This document shows positions 1 to 7,800 of a stretch of DNA of 24,587 nt, in pieces. The DNA comes from Zetaproteobacteria bacterium (lineage in GTDB: Bacteria > Pseudomonadota > Alphaproteobacteria > Micavibrionales > Micavibrionaceae). The DNA is taken from the NCBI GenBank assembly GCA_002747015.1, contig NVXI01000006.1:81191-105777 (forward strand). Reading direction: 5' to 3'. The position numbers and the translations under genes are program-made. The stretch's first letter is position 1; every line of letters begins with the position of its first letter. The notes beneath the pieces were generated by a model that was given only the letters and a program-made list of their open reading frames with translations, was not told where the DNA came from and did not search any database.

Positions 1-213
1 CTTGAAATGCTTTTCGGTTACAGGTGCTGTTTTTGTTGAGGCAACCAATGTCAGGATATAACTCATATTGAAAATTTCCATCTTTTACTTTTTTATGATG
101 ATAAATTAAAGAAAAACACTTGTCAGCGTCGCATAAATTCCGTAACGCTTTGTACGTTGCTCTTTAATTAAAGCACTTACATATTAATTATATATCAATG
201 ACGGTGAAAGCAA
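1..213 (+). other. Non-coding region and probable leader upstream of serC
   Basis: I see no convincing gene here. The part nearest serC has possible RNA structure. AGCGT at 125-129 can pair with ACGCT at 145-149. A competing short stem, AACG 144-147 with CGTT 155-158, uses the same bases. A 12-base perfect palindrome, CTTTAATTAAAG, lies at 162-173. Alphaproteobacterial serC genes often carry the conserved serC RNA motif (Rfam RF00517) in their leaders, so this is where one would be expected. I cannot confirm the consensus by eye, and no promoter stands out clearly. Confidence 0.3.
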
Positions 214-1386
214 ATGGAAAAGCCAGTAATAAAACCTAAAAACCCTAATTTTTCTTCAGGTCCTTGCTCAAAACGTCCGGGATGGAACTTTGAGAAGCTA
301 TCAGGCGCTATGCTTGGTCGTTCACATCGCGCGGCGCCGGTGAAGGCAAAGTTGAAAGAAGTGATAGAGCTGCATCGTTCTTTGCTTGGCATTCCTGCCG
401 ATTATAAAATCGGTATCGTTCCCGCATCTGACACAGGTGCGTTTGAAATGGCTATGTGGTCTATGTTGGGACAGCGCGGCGTTGATGTTTTTGTATGGGA
501 AGCTTTTTCCAATGATTGGCTGAAAGATATTACTGGGCAATTGAAATTGGATAATGTGAATACATATCAGGCCGATTATGGTGCGCTGCCGGATATGTCG
601 CAAGCAGATCCTGCACGTGATACGATTTTTGTCTGGAACGGCACGACAAGTGGAGTACGCGTTCCAAATGGTGACTGGATTTCCAGTGATAGAGAAGGTC
701 TAACATTTTGTGATGCGACCTCTGCTGTCTTTGCATATGATATGCCGTGGGATAAGTTGGATGTCACGACGTGGTCATGGCAAAAAGTTCTGGGCGGGGA
801 GGCTGCACATGGCGTGATTGTTTTATCACCACGCGCGGTTGAGCGTTTAGAGAGTTATGCACCGGATCGTCCATTGCCAAAAATTTTCCGTATGACGAAA
901 GGTTCTGGAGATAATATTAAGCTCAATAATGGTATTTTTGAGGGGGCTACTATTAATACGCCGTCAATGTTGGTGATTGAAGACTGTCTTGATGCGTTGA
1001 ATTGGGTTGATCATATTGGCGGTGTAGATGCCAGTATTAGACGCTCCGAGCTTAATTATGGCACATTAAAAGAATGGGCTGAAAAAACGGATTGGGTTGA
1101 TTTTCTTGCTACGGATGAGGCAACACGTTCAACCACCTCTGTTTGTCTGAACATTGTTGATGATTGGTTTACTGCTCTTCCAGAAGAGGGCAAAACTCCG
1201 TTTATTAAGGCAATGACGAAATTGCTGGACGTTGAGGGTGCGGCCTATGATATCGCAGGATACCGTGATGCACCTGCAGGTTTGCGGATATGGTGTGGTG
1301 CGACTGTGTCGATGACTGATTTGAAAGAGCTATGTCCATGGTTGGATTGGGCATACGCAACGGCGAAGGCCAATGCGCAGGGGTAA
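214..1386 (+). CDS. serC: Phosphoserine aminotransferase (SerC), alphaproteobacterial type
   Basis: This PLP-dependent cytosolic enzyme converts 3-phosphohydroxypyruvate and glutamate to phosphoserine and 2-oxoglutarate, the second step of serine synthesis. It may also act on the equivalent intermediate of pyridoxal phosphate synthesis. The 390-aa length matches the alphaproteobacterial subfamily. The N-terminal [11 protein letters not shown] block (residues 14-24), the SHRAAPVK stretch near 37-44 and the PLP-lysine motif [13 protein letters not shown] (K191) are all visible. ATG 214 is the only sensible start: the nearby ATG at 198 and GTG at 204 are out of frame. The ribosome site is weak (GGTGAAAG). 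serA, which makes its substrate, lies 0.5 kb downstream on the same strand, separated by a small opposite-strand gene. The stop is only 7 bases from that gene's stop. The assignment is firm. Confidence 0.96.
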   Translation: MEKPVIKPKNPNFSSGPCSKRPGWNFEKLSGAMLGRSHRAAPVKAKLKEVIELHRSLLGIPADYKIGIVPASDTGAFEMAMWSMLGQRGVDVFVWEAFSNDWLKDITGQLKLDNVNTYQADYGALPDMSQADPARDTIFVWNGTTSGVRVPNGDWISSDREGLTFCDATSAVFAYDMPWDKLDVTTWSWQKVLGGEAAHGVIVLSPRAVERLESYAPDRPLPKIFRMTKGSGDNIKLNNGIFEGATINTPSMLVIEDCLDALNWVDHIGGVDASIRRSELNYGTLKEWAEKTDWVDFLATDEATRSTTSVCLNIVDDWFTALPEEGKTPFIKAMTKLLDVEGAAYDIAGYRDAPAGLRIWCGATVSMTDLKELCPWLDWAYATAKANAQG

Positions 1387-1393
1387 TATTCCC

Positions 1394-1750
1394 TTATTGT
1401 TCTAAATCATGAGAAACGGAGGTGGCAGCATACCAAAGCCACGGCGTTTCTTTTCCGATGTCTTTAGCGGCATTTAAAATTTGTTGCGCATGACTTGGGT
1501 CGTGTGCATGAATATTTTTTACAACAGCAGAGAATTTGGCATCATATGAATGCCTGATTTCTTGGTTCGTTTGTCCAAGAACAGAGCATTCGGCAATGGA
1601 TTGTAATGCTTCTTGTTGTGTTGCGCATCCAAACATGACATCTAGTTCGTTTTTACCATTATCTAGTGTTATGCTTTCGCCTTTATTAATACGTAAGGCT
1701 GCGGCTTTTAACCATGACATCATTGTTGTTCGTGTGTTTCCTGTGAGCAT
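1394..1750 (-). CDS. Small protein of unknown function between serC and serA
   Basis: I do not recognise this 118-residue protein. It has no signal peptide or membrane segment and looks soluble and mostly helical. It contains two cysteines, in a GCATQQEALQSIAECS stretch, several histidines in the second half, and a WLWYAATSVSHDLEQ tail. The start at 1750 is supported by an AGGTGA ribosome site (1757-1762 on the complement) with good spacing. This site, and an open frame spanning the whole gap between serC and serA, argue that it is real. It is convergent with serC and divergent from serA. A TTGCAC / 17 bp / TATACC element upstream on the - strand could be its promoter. No function is proposed. 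Confidence 0.7.
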   Translation of the reverse strand: MLTGNTRTTMMSWLKAAALRINKGESITLDNGKNELDVMFGCATQQEALQSIAECSVLGQTNQEIRHSYDAKFSAVVKNIHAHDPSHAQQILNAAKDIGKETPWLWYAATSVSHDLEQ

Positions 1751-1822
1751 GTAATCACCTATTTTATTATTTTACGTATGGTATATGTGTGGCGTTATCA
1801 GTGTGCAAGTAAATTATTAATT

Positions 1823-1851
1823 TTGACGTAAGAATTACCTTTACATTTTCT
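1823..1851 (+). promoter_or_regulatory. Possible serA promoter
   Basis: A -35-like TTGACG (1823-1828) is followed after 17 bp by a poor -10-like TTTTCT (1846-1851). It would place the transcript start about where the serA leader stem begins (near 1860). The -35 is good and the -10 is weak, so this is tentative. Confidence 0.3.
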
Positions 1852-1860
1852 TTGAACGTG

Positions 1861-1909
1861 CGTACTCCTGAAAGCCTGTTTACCTAAACAAGACAAAATT
1901 AGGAGTATG
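1861..1909 (+). promoter_or_regulatory. serA leader hairpin that sequesters the Shine-Dalgarno sequence
   Basis: Bases 1861-1871 (CGTACTCCTGA) pair with 1899-1909 (TTAGGAGTATG) over 11 consecutive positions: 9 Watson-Crick and 2 G-U. The right arm contains the AGGAG ribosome site (1901-1905) of serA. A nested 5-bp hairpin, TGTTT 1877-1881 with AAACA 1886-1890 around an ACCT loop, stacks inside it. In the folded state the ribosome site would be hidden, so translation of serA could depend on opening this stem. The pairing is seen directly; regulation is inferred. No known riboswitch class was recognised. Confidence 0.5.
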
Positions 1910-1912
1910 AAA

Positions 1913-3490
1913 ATGCCAAAAGTCTTAATCAGCGACAAGCTGGATCCACTTGCTGTGGAAATATTTGAAAAAAATGGGGTTGAAGTTGATTTCAAACCCG
2001 GTCTATCTCCCGAAGAACAACTTGCAATTATTGATCAATATGATGGCCTTGCCATTCGTTCATCAACATTTGTAACACCTGAAATGATTGCCAAAGCAAC
2101 GAATTTGAAAGTTGTTGGTCGCGCCGGAATTGGTGTTGATAATGTTGATATCCCTAGCTGCACATCTGCAGGTGTGGTGGTTATGAACACACCGTTCGGT
2201 AACTCTATCACAACGGCGGAGCATGCCATTTCCATGATGATGGCTTTAGCGCGTGATATTCCACAAGCCAATGCGAGTACGCATGCTGGTAAATGGGAAA
2301 AGAAACGCTTTATGGGTACCGAGCTTTATAACAAGACATGCGGTGTTATCGGATGTGGTAATATTGGCGGTATTGCCGCCGATCGTGCATTGGGATTGCG
2401 TATGAAAGTTATTGCATATGACCCGTTCCTGACCGAAGAGCGTGCCGCAGAGATTGGTGTTGAGAAGGTTGAGCTGGACGAGTTATTCGCCCGTGCGGAT
2501 TTTATCACTATTCATGTGCCAAAGAATGAGCATACAACAGGTCTGATTAACAAAGATACGATTGCAAAAATGAAAGATGGTGTGCGCATCATTAATTGTG
2601 CGCGTGGCGGTATTGTTGTTGAAGCCGATCTGAAGGACGCGCTTGATTCCGGTAAGGTTGCCGGTGCTGCACTTGATGTTTTTGAAGTCGAGCCAGCAAA
2701 GGAAAATGTGTTATTCGGTCACGATAAGGTTATTTGTACACCGCATTTGGGGGCTTCTACAACTGAGGCGCAAGTGAATGTAGCGATACAAGTGGCCGAG
2801 CAAATGTCGGATTATCTGGTTCGTGGTGGCGTTACAAATGCGCTGAATATGCCCTCTGTTTCTGCGGAAGATGCACCGAAATTGAAGCCGTATTTGAAAT
2901 TGGCAGAACAACTGGGTTCTTTTGCTGGTCAAATTACTGACCATGCCATTGAAGCCATTGAAATTGAGTATTGTGGAACAATTACGGATGTAAATACAGA
3001 TCCGATTACATCGACTTTGATTGCTAACTTATTGAAAACGCAGCTTGATTGTGTAAATATGGTAAATGCTTTGCAAATTGCGGAAAGCCGCGGCATTAAA
3101 ATTAAGCAAAGCTATGATAATAATGCGCAAGAATGGCGTTCGGTTATTAATATTATCGTGAAAACAACTGAGCGTACCCGCAATGTTACTGGAACTTTGT
3201 TTACAGGCAAAGAGCCGCGTATCGTGAATATTGAGGGTGTGCCGATTGAGGTCACATTGGCGGAAAACATGTTATTTATCCGTAATGAAGATAAGCCAGG
3301 TTTAATTGGTGGTCTTGGAACGATTTTGGCAGATGCGGGGCAAAATATCGCTGGTTTCCATTTGGGTCGTCAAGATTCTGGCGAGACTGCGATTTGTCTC
3401 GTTGCTTTGGACGGGCCATTATCTGATGCGTTATTTGATGAAGTTGCGCGCTTGCCGCAAATACAAAATGTAAAACGTTTGAGCTTTTAA
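1913..3490 (+). CDS. serA: D-3-phosphoglycerate dehydrogenase (SerA) with C-terminal ACT domain
   Basis: This enzyme oxidises 3-phosphoglycerate with NAD to 3-phosphohydroxypyruvate, the committing step of serine synthesis. Counting from an upstream ATG at 1907, which lies two codons before the chosen start, the Rossmann motif GCGNIGG is at 149-155. Catalytic Arg233 (NCARGG), Glu262 (FEVEP) and His280 (TPHLGAS) are all present. The long form, about 525 aa, has an intervening domain and then an ACT domain over roughly the last 80 residues (NEDKPGLIGGLGTILADAG), which suggests serine or other effector binding. I chose ATG 1913 rather than 1907: AGGAG (1901-1905) is 7 bases from 1913 but only 1 from 1907, and MPKVLISDKL is the usual N-terminus. 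A probable terminator follows at 3521. Translation may be controlled by the leader stem. Confidence 0.96.
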   Translation: MPKVLISDKLDPLAVEIFEKNGVEVDFKPGLSPEEQLAIIDQYDGLAIRSSTFVTPEMIAKATNLKVVGRAGIGVDNVDIPSCTSAGVVVMNTPFGNSITTAEHAISMMMALARDIPQANASTHAGKWEKKRFMGTELYNKTCGVIGCGNIGGIAADRALGLRMKVIAYDPFLTEERAAEIGVEKVELDELFARADFITIHVPKNEHTTGLINKDTIAKMKDGVRIINCARGGIVVEADLKDALDSGKVAGAALDVFEVEPAKENVLFGHDKVICTPHLGASTTEAQVNVAIQVAEQMSDYLVRGGVTNALNMPSVSAEDAPKLKPYLKLAEQLGSFAGQITDHAIEAIEIEYCGTITDVNTDPITSTLIANLLKTQLDCVNMVNALQIAESRGIKIKQSYDNNAQEWRSVINIIVKTTERTRNVTGTLFTGKEPRIVNIEGVPIEVTLAENMLFIRNEDKPGLIGGLGTILADAGQNIAGFHLGRQDSGETAICLVALDGPLSDALFDEVARLPQIQNVKRLSF

Positions 3491-3520
3491 TCTCACGTAT
3501 TATTGCTAATTTTTATTAGA

Positions 3521-3550
3521 GTCCGCATCTTGTATGCGGGCTTTATTTTA
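3521..3550 (+). terminator. Rho-independent terminator after serA
   Basis: The stem GTCCGCAT (3521-3528) pairs with ATGCGGGC (3534-3541) over 8 pairs, one of them G-U, with a 5-base loop. TTTATTTTA follows on the + strand. It overlaps the stop codon of the convergent response-regulator gene. Confidence 0.75.
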
Positions 3551-4531
3551 TGCGGCGGCTGTTTTTTTCTTTAATTTGTTCTGTGATATTTTATATTTTA
3601 TATTCATATAGCGCGTGAAGGCACTCTTTAACTCTTTTTGTAAATTGTCGCCGTCTTGTTCCAATTCTTCTTTCTTTTTGCCGCTAATCAGGTGTTTTAA
3701 TGTGAGTTGGTTTGCGTTAACTATTTGTATAATTACTGGATCAACATCATTAATTTTCTCAAGAAAATCTAGCATGATATCTGCAAAGCTGCCTAGTAGT
3801 TCGTGGTGGCATATGCGGGCGTTGGCTTTTATTTGCATGATAGGGGATATAATTCTTTCTATAGATCGTCTATTGGGTTCTTGTTCTGTTTTCATGTTTT
3901 CTGTCGCTATAAATAGCTGGTGCACAAAATGTGTGGCAATGGGGACGAAGTCTATTTTGTTTTGGTTTATTACTTCTTGAGACCTGTTTATTACTTCTTT
4001 ATTTATTGTTCCTGTGCCGACTTTTGTTTGTAAATCGTTACTTGCTTTTATTGTTTGTATTATATCTTCTTTATTTAAATTTTCTTTATGTGTGTCTCTC
4101 TCGGGGCCGGAGTAGCTTGCTGTTATAATGAAATCGGTTGGGTGATTTACTATATGTGCGAGGCGTTTGGCAAGGTCGCTTGCGGAAAATGGTTTAACAA
4201 TGAAAGAGTTCACGCCGCTGTCTAGTGATTGTGTAATTCTTTCTTTTGCGCAAAACCCTGTCATCATAATGATGGGGGTTTCTTTTCTTGGGGATTGTTT
4301 TGCACGTCTAATTTTTTGTGTAAGTTCCAGACCGTTCATTCCTGGCATTTCCCAGTCTGTTATTATTATATCTGGTTTGCCTCTTAGATATGCCTCATAT
4401 CCTTCTTCTCCATTTTTTGCGGTACTAATTTTACCAACACCCAGCATTGTTAAGCATTGTTTCATGAGTGCGCGCATTGGATCTATATCTTCAACGATAA
4501 GAATATGTAGGTTTTTGAACGTCATCAACAT
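3548..4531 (-). CDS. Response regulator: CheY-like receiver with a helical C-terminal domain
   Basis: Phosphorylation-controlled signalling protein, 327 aa from the chosen start. The receiver occupies residues 8-130. The acidic pair is Glu14/Asp15, the phospho-acceptor is Asp59 in IITDWEMPG, the switch Thr is Thr91, and Lys113 lies in IVKPF. All key residues are intact. A Y-x-GPxR tail (SYSGPERD, about 139-146) follows, as is common in alphaproteobacterial receivers. After a charged linker comes a helical segment with adjacent histidines (ICHHELLG). It resembles uncharacterised helical or HPt-like tails rather than a DNA-binding or GGDEF output. An upstream in-frame ATG at 4666 exists, but a TATTAT -10 box lies inside that extension, exactly 7 bases before ATG 4531. 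The mRNA would then be leaderless, in keeping with the absence of a ribosome site. The gene is divergent from the adhesin operon, so a regulatory link is possible but unproven. Confidence 0.85.
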   Translation of the reverse strand: MLMTFKNLHILIVEDIDPMRALMKQCLTMLGVGKISTAKNGEEGYEAYLRGKPDIIITDWEMPGMNGLELTQKIRRAKQSPRKETPIIMMTGFCAKERITQSLDSGVNSFIVKPFSASDLAKRLAHIVNHPTDFIITASYSGPERDTHKENLNKEDIIQTIKASNDLQTKVGTGTINKEVINRSQEVINQNKIDFVPIATHFVHQLFIATENMKTEQEPNRRSIERIISPIMQIKANARICHHELLGSFADIMLDFLEKINDVDPVIIQIVNANQLTLKHLISGKKKEELEQDGDNLQKELKSAFTRYMNIKYKISQNKLKKKTAAA

Positions 4532-4537
4532 GTTTAC

Positions 4538-4566
4538 ATAATACCATACTAAAGGATGCGCACCAA
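4538..4566 (-). promoter_or_regulatory. Promoter of the response-regulator gene
   Basis: On the complement, TTGGTG (4566-4561) and TATTAT (4543-4538) are separated by exactly 17 bp. The expected +1 falls on the A of ATG 4531, predicting a leaderless transcript. Confidence 0.5.
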
Positions 4567-4694
4567 CTACTCTTAGGTATATATTCTTAAGGTTGTGTGA
4601 TGCATTTTTATGCACGTTGTATGTATTCGGCTGAACTTGGGTTTTCTTTTGATAGGTTATTCCCATATGTCAGCGATGTTTTGTCATAATTTGT

Positions 4695-4724
4695 TTGACA
4701 AGTTGCTAGCGGTTTTGTTATGTA
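4695..4724 (+). promoter_or_regulatory. Promoter of the adhesin/type I secretion locus
   Basis: There is a perfect -35 TTGACA at 4695-4700. After 18 bp comes TATGTA (4719-4724), which matches the first three bases of the -10 consensus. Transcription would start near 4731, giving a leader of about 93 bases before the ATG at 4824. Confidence 0.45.
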
Positions 4725-4737
4725 CACTCATCAATAG

Positions 4738-4752
4738 TTAATGAATGGTTAA
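4738..4752 (+). promoter_or_regulatory. CtrA-like box TTAA-N7-TTAA
   Basis: TTAA at 4738-4741 and TTAA at 4749-4752 are separated by exactly 7 bases, which is the core consensus of the alphaproteobacterial cell-cycle regulator CtrA. It lies just downstream of the predicted transcript start, a position that would suit repression. In AT-rich DNA such a match can occur by chance. Confidence 0.35.
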
Positions 4753-4754
4753 TA

Positions 4755-4816
4755 ACACTCGAGACGCGCAGGCGTGGTTTCGGGCGTGAAGAATTAAATT
4801 CGAGTTTAGGGAGTGT
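4755..4816 (+). promoter_or_regulatory. Adhesin leader with alternative pairings around the ribosome site
   Basis: ACTCGA (4757-4762) can pair with TCGAGT (4800-4805), enclosing a small ACGC-GCAG-GCGT hairpin (4764-4775). Alternatively ACACTC (4755-4760) can pair with GAGTGT (4811-4816), which overlaps the AGGGAG ribosome site. The two pairings share 4757-4760 and exclude each other. A second copy of ACACTC at 4724-4729 could also reach the ribosome site. The stems are only 6 bp, so the switch idea is tentative. Confidence 0.3.
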
Positions 4817-4823
4817 GTTCATA

Positions 4824-7800
4824 ATGGATAAATCAGAGCAAGGCATTAATAACAATGTGAATGAAAATACGGTTTCAGAGGTATGTGAAGTGCCTGTGAA
4901 TGGTTTGGACGGGGATGTGTCCATTGTGGATTTGCGTGAAGAGTTAGGTCTTGTTGTTGAGCAGGTGAGCGATGATGTTAAGTCTGCTTCTGTTGCGGGT
5001 GAGAATGATGCAAGTTATACTCAGATTGATGTTGCTGTAGAAGAAAGTGACGTGGATGTTTCTGCTCCTTCTCAAGAAGAGTTAATATCTTTGGCAAATA
5101 AAGCGCAGGAGCTCTCACAGATTGAGCCTGTTGCAGGTGAAGCAGTTGAAGAGGTAGAAGTAGAAGAGGCATTATCAAACATTGCGAAAAAAGTTGCTGA
5201 AATTGAGCCGGAAGCCGGTACTCAAGCATCACCACCTTCAAGTGGTAATGCATCTGGCGGTGGTTATGGATTTCAAAGTAGCTTTGATGCGCAAGGTGTT
5301 ATCAATCTTGATGATGTCGGGCCGATTGACCCAACGCAATTGCAATATGGTATTGATAACCGTAATGATGAATTATTTGTTTCTGAAGAATCGGCAGAAA
5401 TTCCACCGTTAACTCCTGTTTTAGAGATTGGTGATTACCAAGTATATGAAGATGGTAGCGTTCGTGTTGCGGCATTTGCGGCACCGGAAGTGGAAAATAG
5501 TGACATTACCGTTGTGATTTCAGGTATTCCTGCAGGATGGTCTGTTACGGACGAGGCTTTTGATTTTTCTGATCTCCCTATTGGTACAGGCGTATTTGAT
5601 GCGGCGGCAGGGACTTGGACGATAACATTGACTAATGGTGCGGTTCTTGATGGTGGGCCTGTTTTCTCACCACCCGCTGATAGTGATGTTGACGCATTAA
5701 ACCTTGTGTTTAGTGTTAATGAAAGTAATCCAGATGGAAATTCTGGTTCTACTTCGGATGTCTTTGATATTATTGTGGACGCGGTTGCGGATAAACCGGA
5801 TGTCGATGGGCAAGATGATAGTGGCGCAGAGGGCACGACCCTTGATATTGATGTGTCTGCATTAACCGGTGAAGAGGTTAATAATGGTGCAGGCGCAGAT
5901 GATGGTTCTGAAAGTATCACAGGTTATCAAATTTCTGGTGTGCCGGCAGGATTTACTTTATCTGCGGGAACTGAAACTGCGCCGGGTTCTGGTATTTATA
6001 ATTTAACATCTGCGGAAATTGTTGGGTTACAAATCACACCGAATGATCCTGATTTTTCTGGTTCTATTGGTTTGGCTGTGACTGTATTTACGACTGAGAA
6101 CGTTCCGACAGATAGTGAATTTGATTTAACGAATAATGATAATCAGGATTCAGATAAGTTTATCTTAACGTGGAATCCGGTTGCGGATAAGCCAACGTTG
6201 AAGGTTGCCGATGCACAAGTGAAGGAAGATAACTCTGTTGATATTCCGGTTGAGGCAACATTGAGTGATACGGATGGTTCTGAATTTTTAACAATTACTG
6301 TGACGGGTATTCCGACAAGCTGGGGTTTTTCTGGTACAGGTTGGGTGCAAACTGCCCCTGATACGTATGAGGTTGTTGTTCCTGCCGGTGATAATTATGC
6401 GGATTTCTTTACTCTGACACCGCCTGCCGATAGTGACATTGATTTGACAGGTATTACCGTTACTGCGACGTCGACAGAAGTTGCAAATATGGATAGTGCA
6501 TTTATATCCGAGACAATAGACGTTATTGTGGACGCGGTTTATGACGCGCCGGATGTTGATGGTTTGGATAACGCTGGTAAAGAAGGTACGCCACTTGATG
6601 TTGATATTACGGGCTCTGCCGGTGATACGGATGGTTCTGAGAGCGTTGTGAAATACGAAATATCAGACGTCCCAACAGGCTTTAATTTTAATCAAGGTAC
6701 TGATCTTGGTGGTGGCGTTTGGTCATTCACACCAGCAGAACTCGCGGGTCTACAAATTACACCGCCTGCTGATTATGTTGGTGATATTGACCTAACGGTT
6801 ACTGTATTCACAACAGAAAATCCGGTGGATAGTGAATTTGATGCAAGTGATAATACTGCAACTGAAGCTGATATCTTTAATCTGGAGTGGAAGCCAGTTG
6901 CAAATCCGCCATGTGTTCAGATTAATCAAGGTGTTGATGATGCGCTTGTGAAGGAAGATAATTCAGTTGATGTTCCAATTACTGCGACACTTGATCCTGC
7001 GGGTTCGGGTAATGAAATTCTAACCGTTACTGTGTCTGGTATTGATGCGTCATGGGGATTTACCTCCATAATTGGTACATATGATAGTGTTGCCGGAACA
7101 TGGACGATTACTTTGCCAGCGGGGCAGAACTTAAGCACGGTATTCACTTTTACACCGCCCGCAGATAGCGATGTCGACATGACAGGTTTGGTGGCAACGG
7201 CCAGTGCGTATGAGCCTTCAACAGACACAACGGCCAATGCAACGCCTGATGGTTTCCAAATTATTGTTGACGCTGTTGCGGACGCGCCAACGATTGATGC
7301 TGCGAATGATGGTGGTAATGAGGGTGATACTCTTGATATTGATTTAAGTGCATTGACTGGTGAAGAAGTTAATAACGGCGCAGGTTCTGATGATGGATCA
7401 GAAAGTATTACTGGTTATCAAATCTCTGGTGTGCCGGCTGGGTTTGTTCTTTCTGCTGGTGTTGAAACAGCACCAGGTTCAGGTATCTACATTTTGACAC
7501 CTGCGGAGATTGTGGGTCTTCAAATTACGCCGACGGATTCAAATTACTTTGGTGCAATTACGTTGACGGCAACTGTGTTGACAACAGAAAATCCGGTATC
7601 TGACGGTGAGTTTGATCCTAGCGATAATAATGCGCAAGCTTCTGATACGTTTACATTAGAATGGTGCCCAGTGATTAACCCACCAAGTATTGAGGTTAAT
7701 AACGGTGTTGATGATGCATTGGTTAAAGAAGATAATTCAATTGATGTTCCGATTACTGCGCAATTAGGTGCAAATCCTGCTGCGGGTGAGTATCTGACAA

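Noticed and set aside
1386..1420. Terminator between serC and the small - strand gene
   Set aside because: GGG/CCC around TAATATT gives only a 3-bp stem with no clear T-run.
4532..4666. N-terminal extension of the response regulator from ATG 4666
   Set aside because: The extension contains the likely -10 and -35 boxes and does not resemble any receiver N-terminus.
4724..4823. c-di-GMP (GEMM) riboswitch before the adhesin
   Set aside because: GEMM consensus blocks and tetraloop-receptor features are not visible; only short alternative stems are seen.
4930..5260. LapG-type cleavage site in the adhesin N-terminus
   Set aside because: PVAGEA and PEAGTQ are loosely similar, but no TAAG or PAAG motif is present, and no LapG/LapD genes are in the window.
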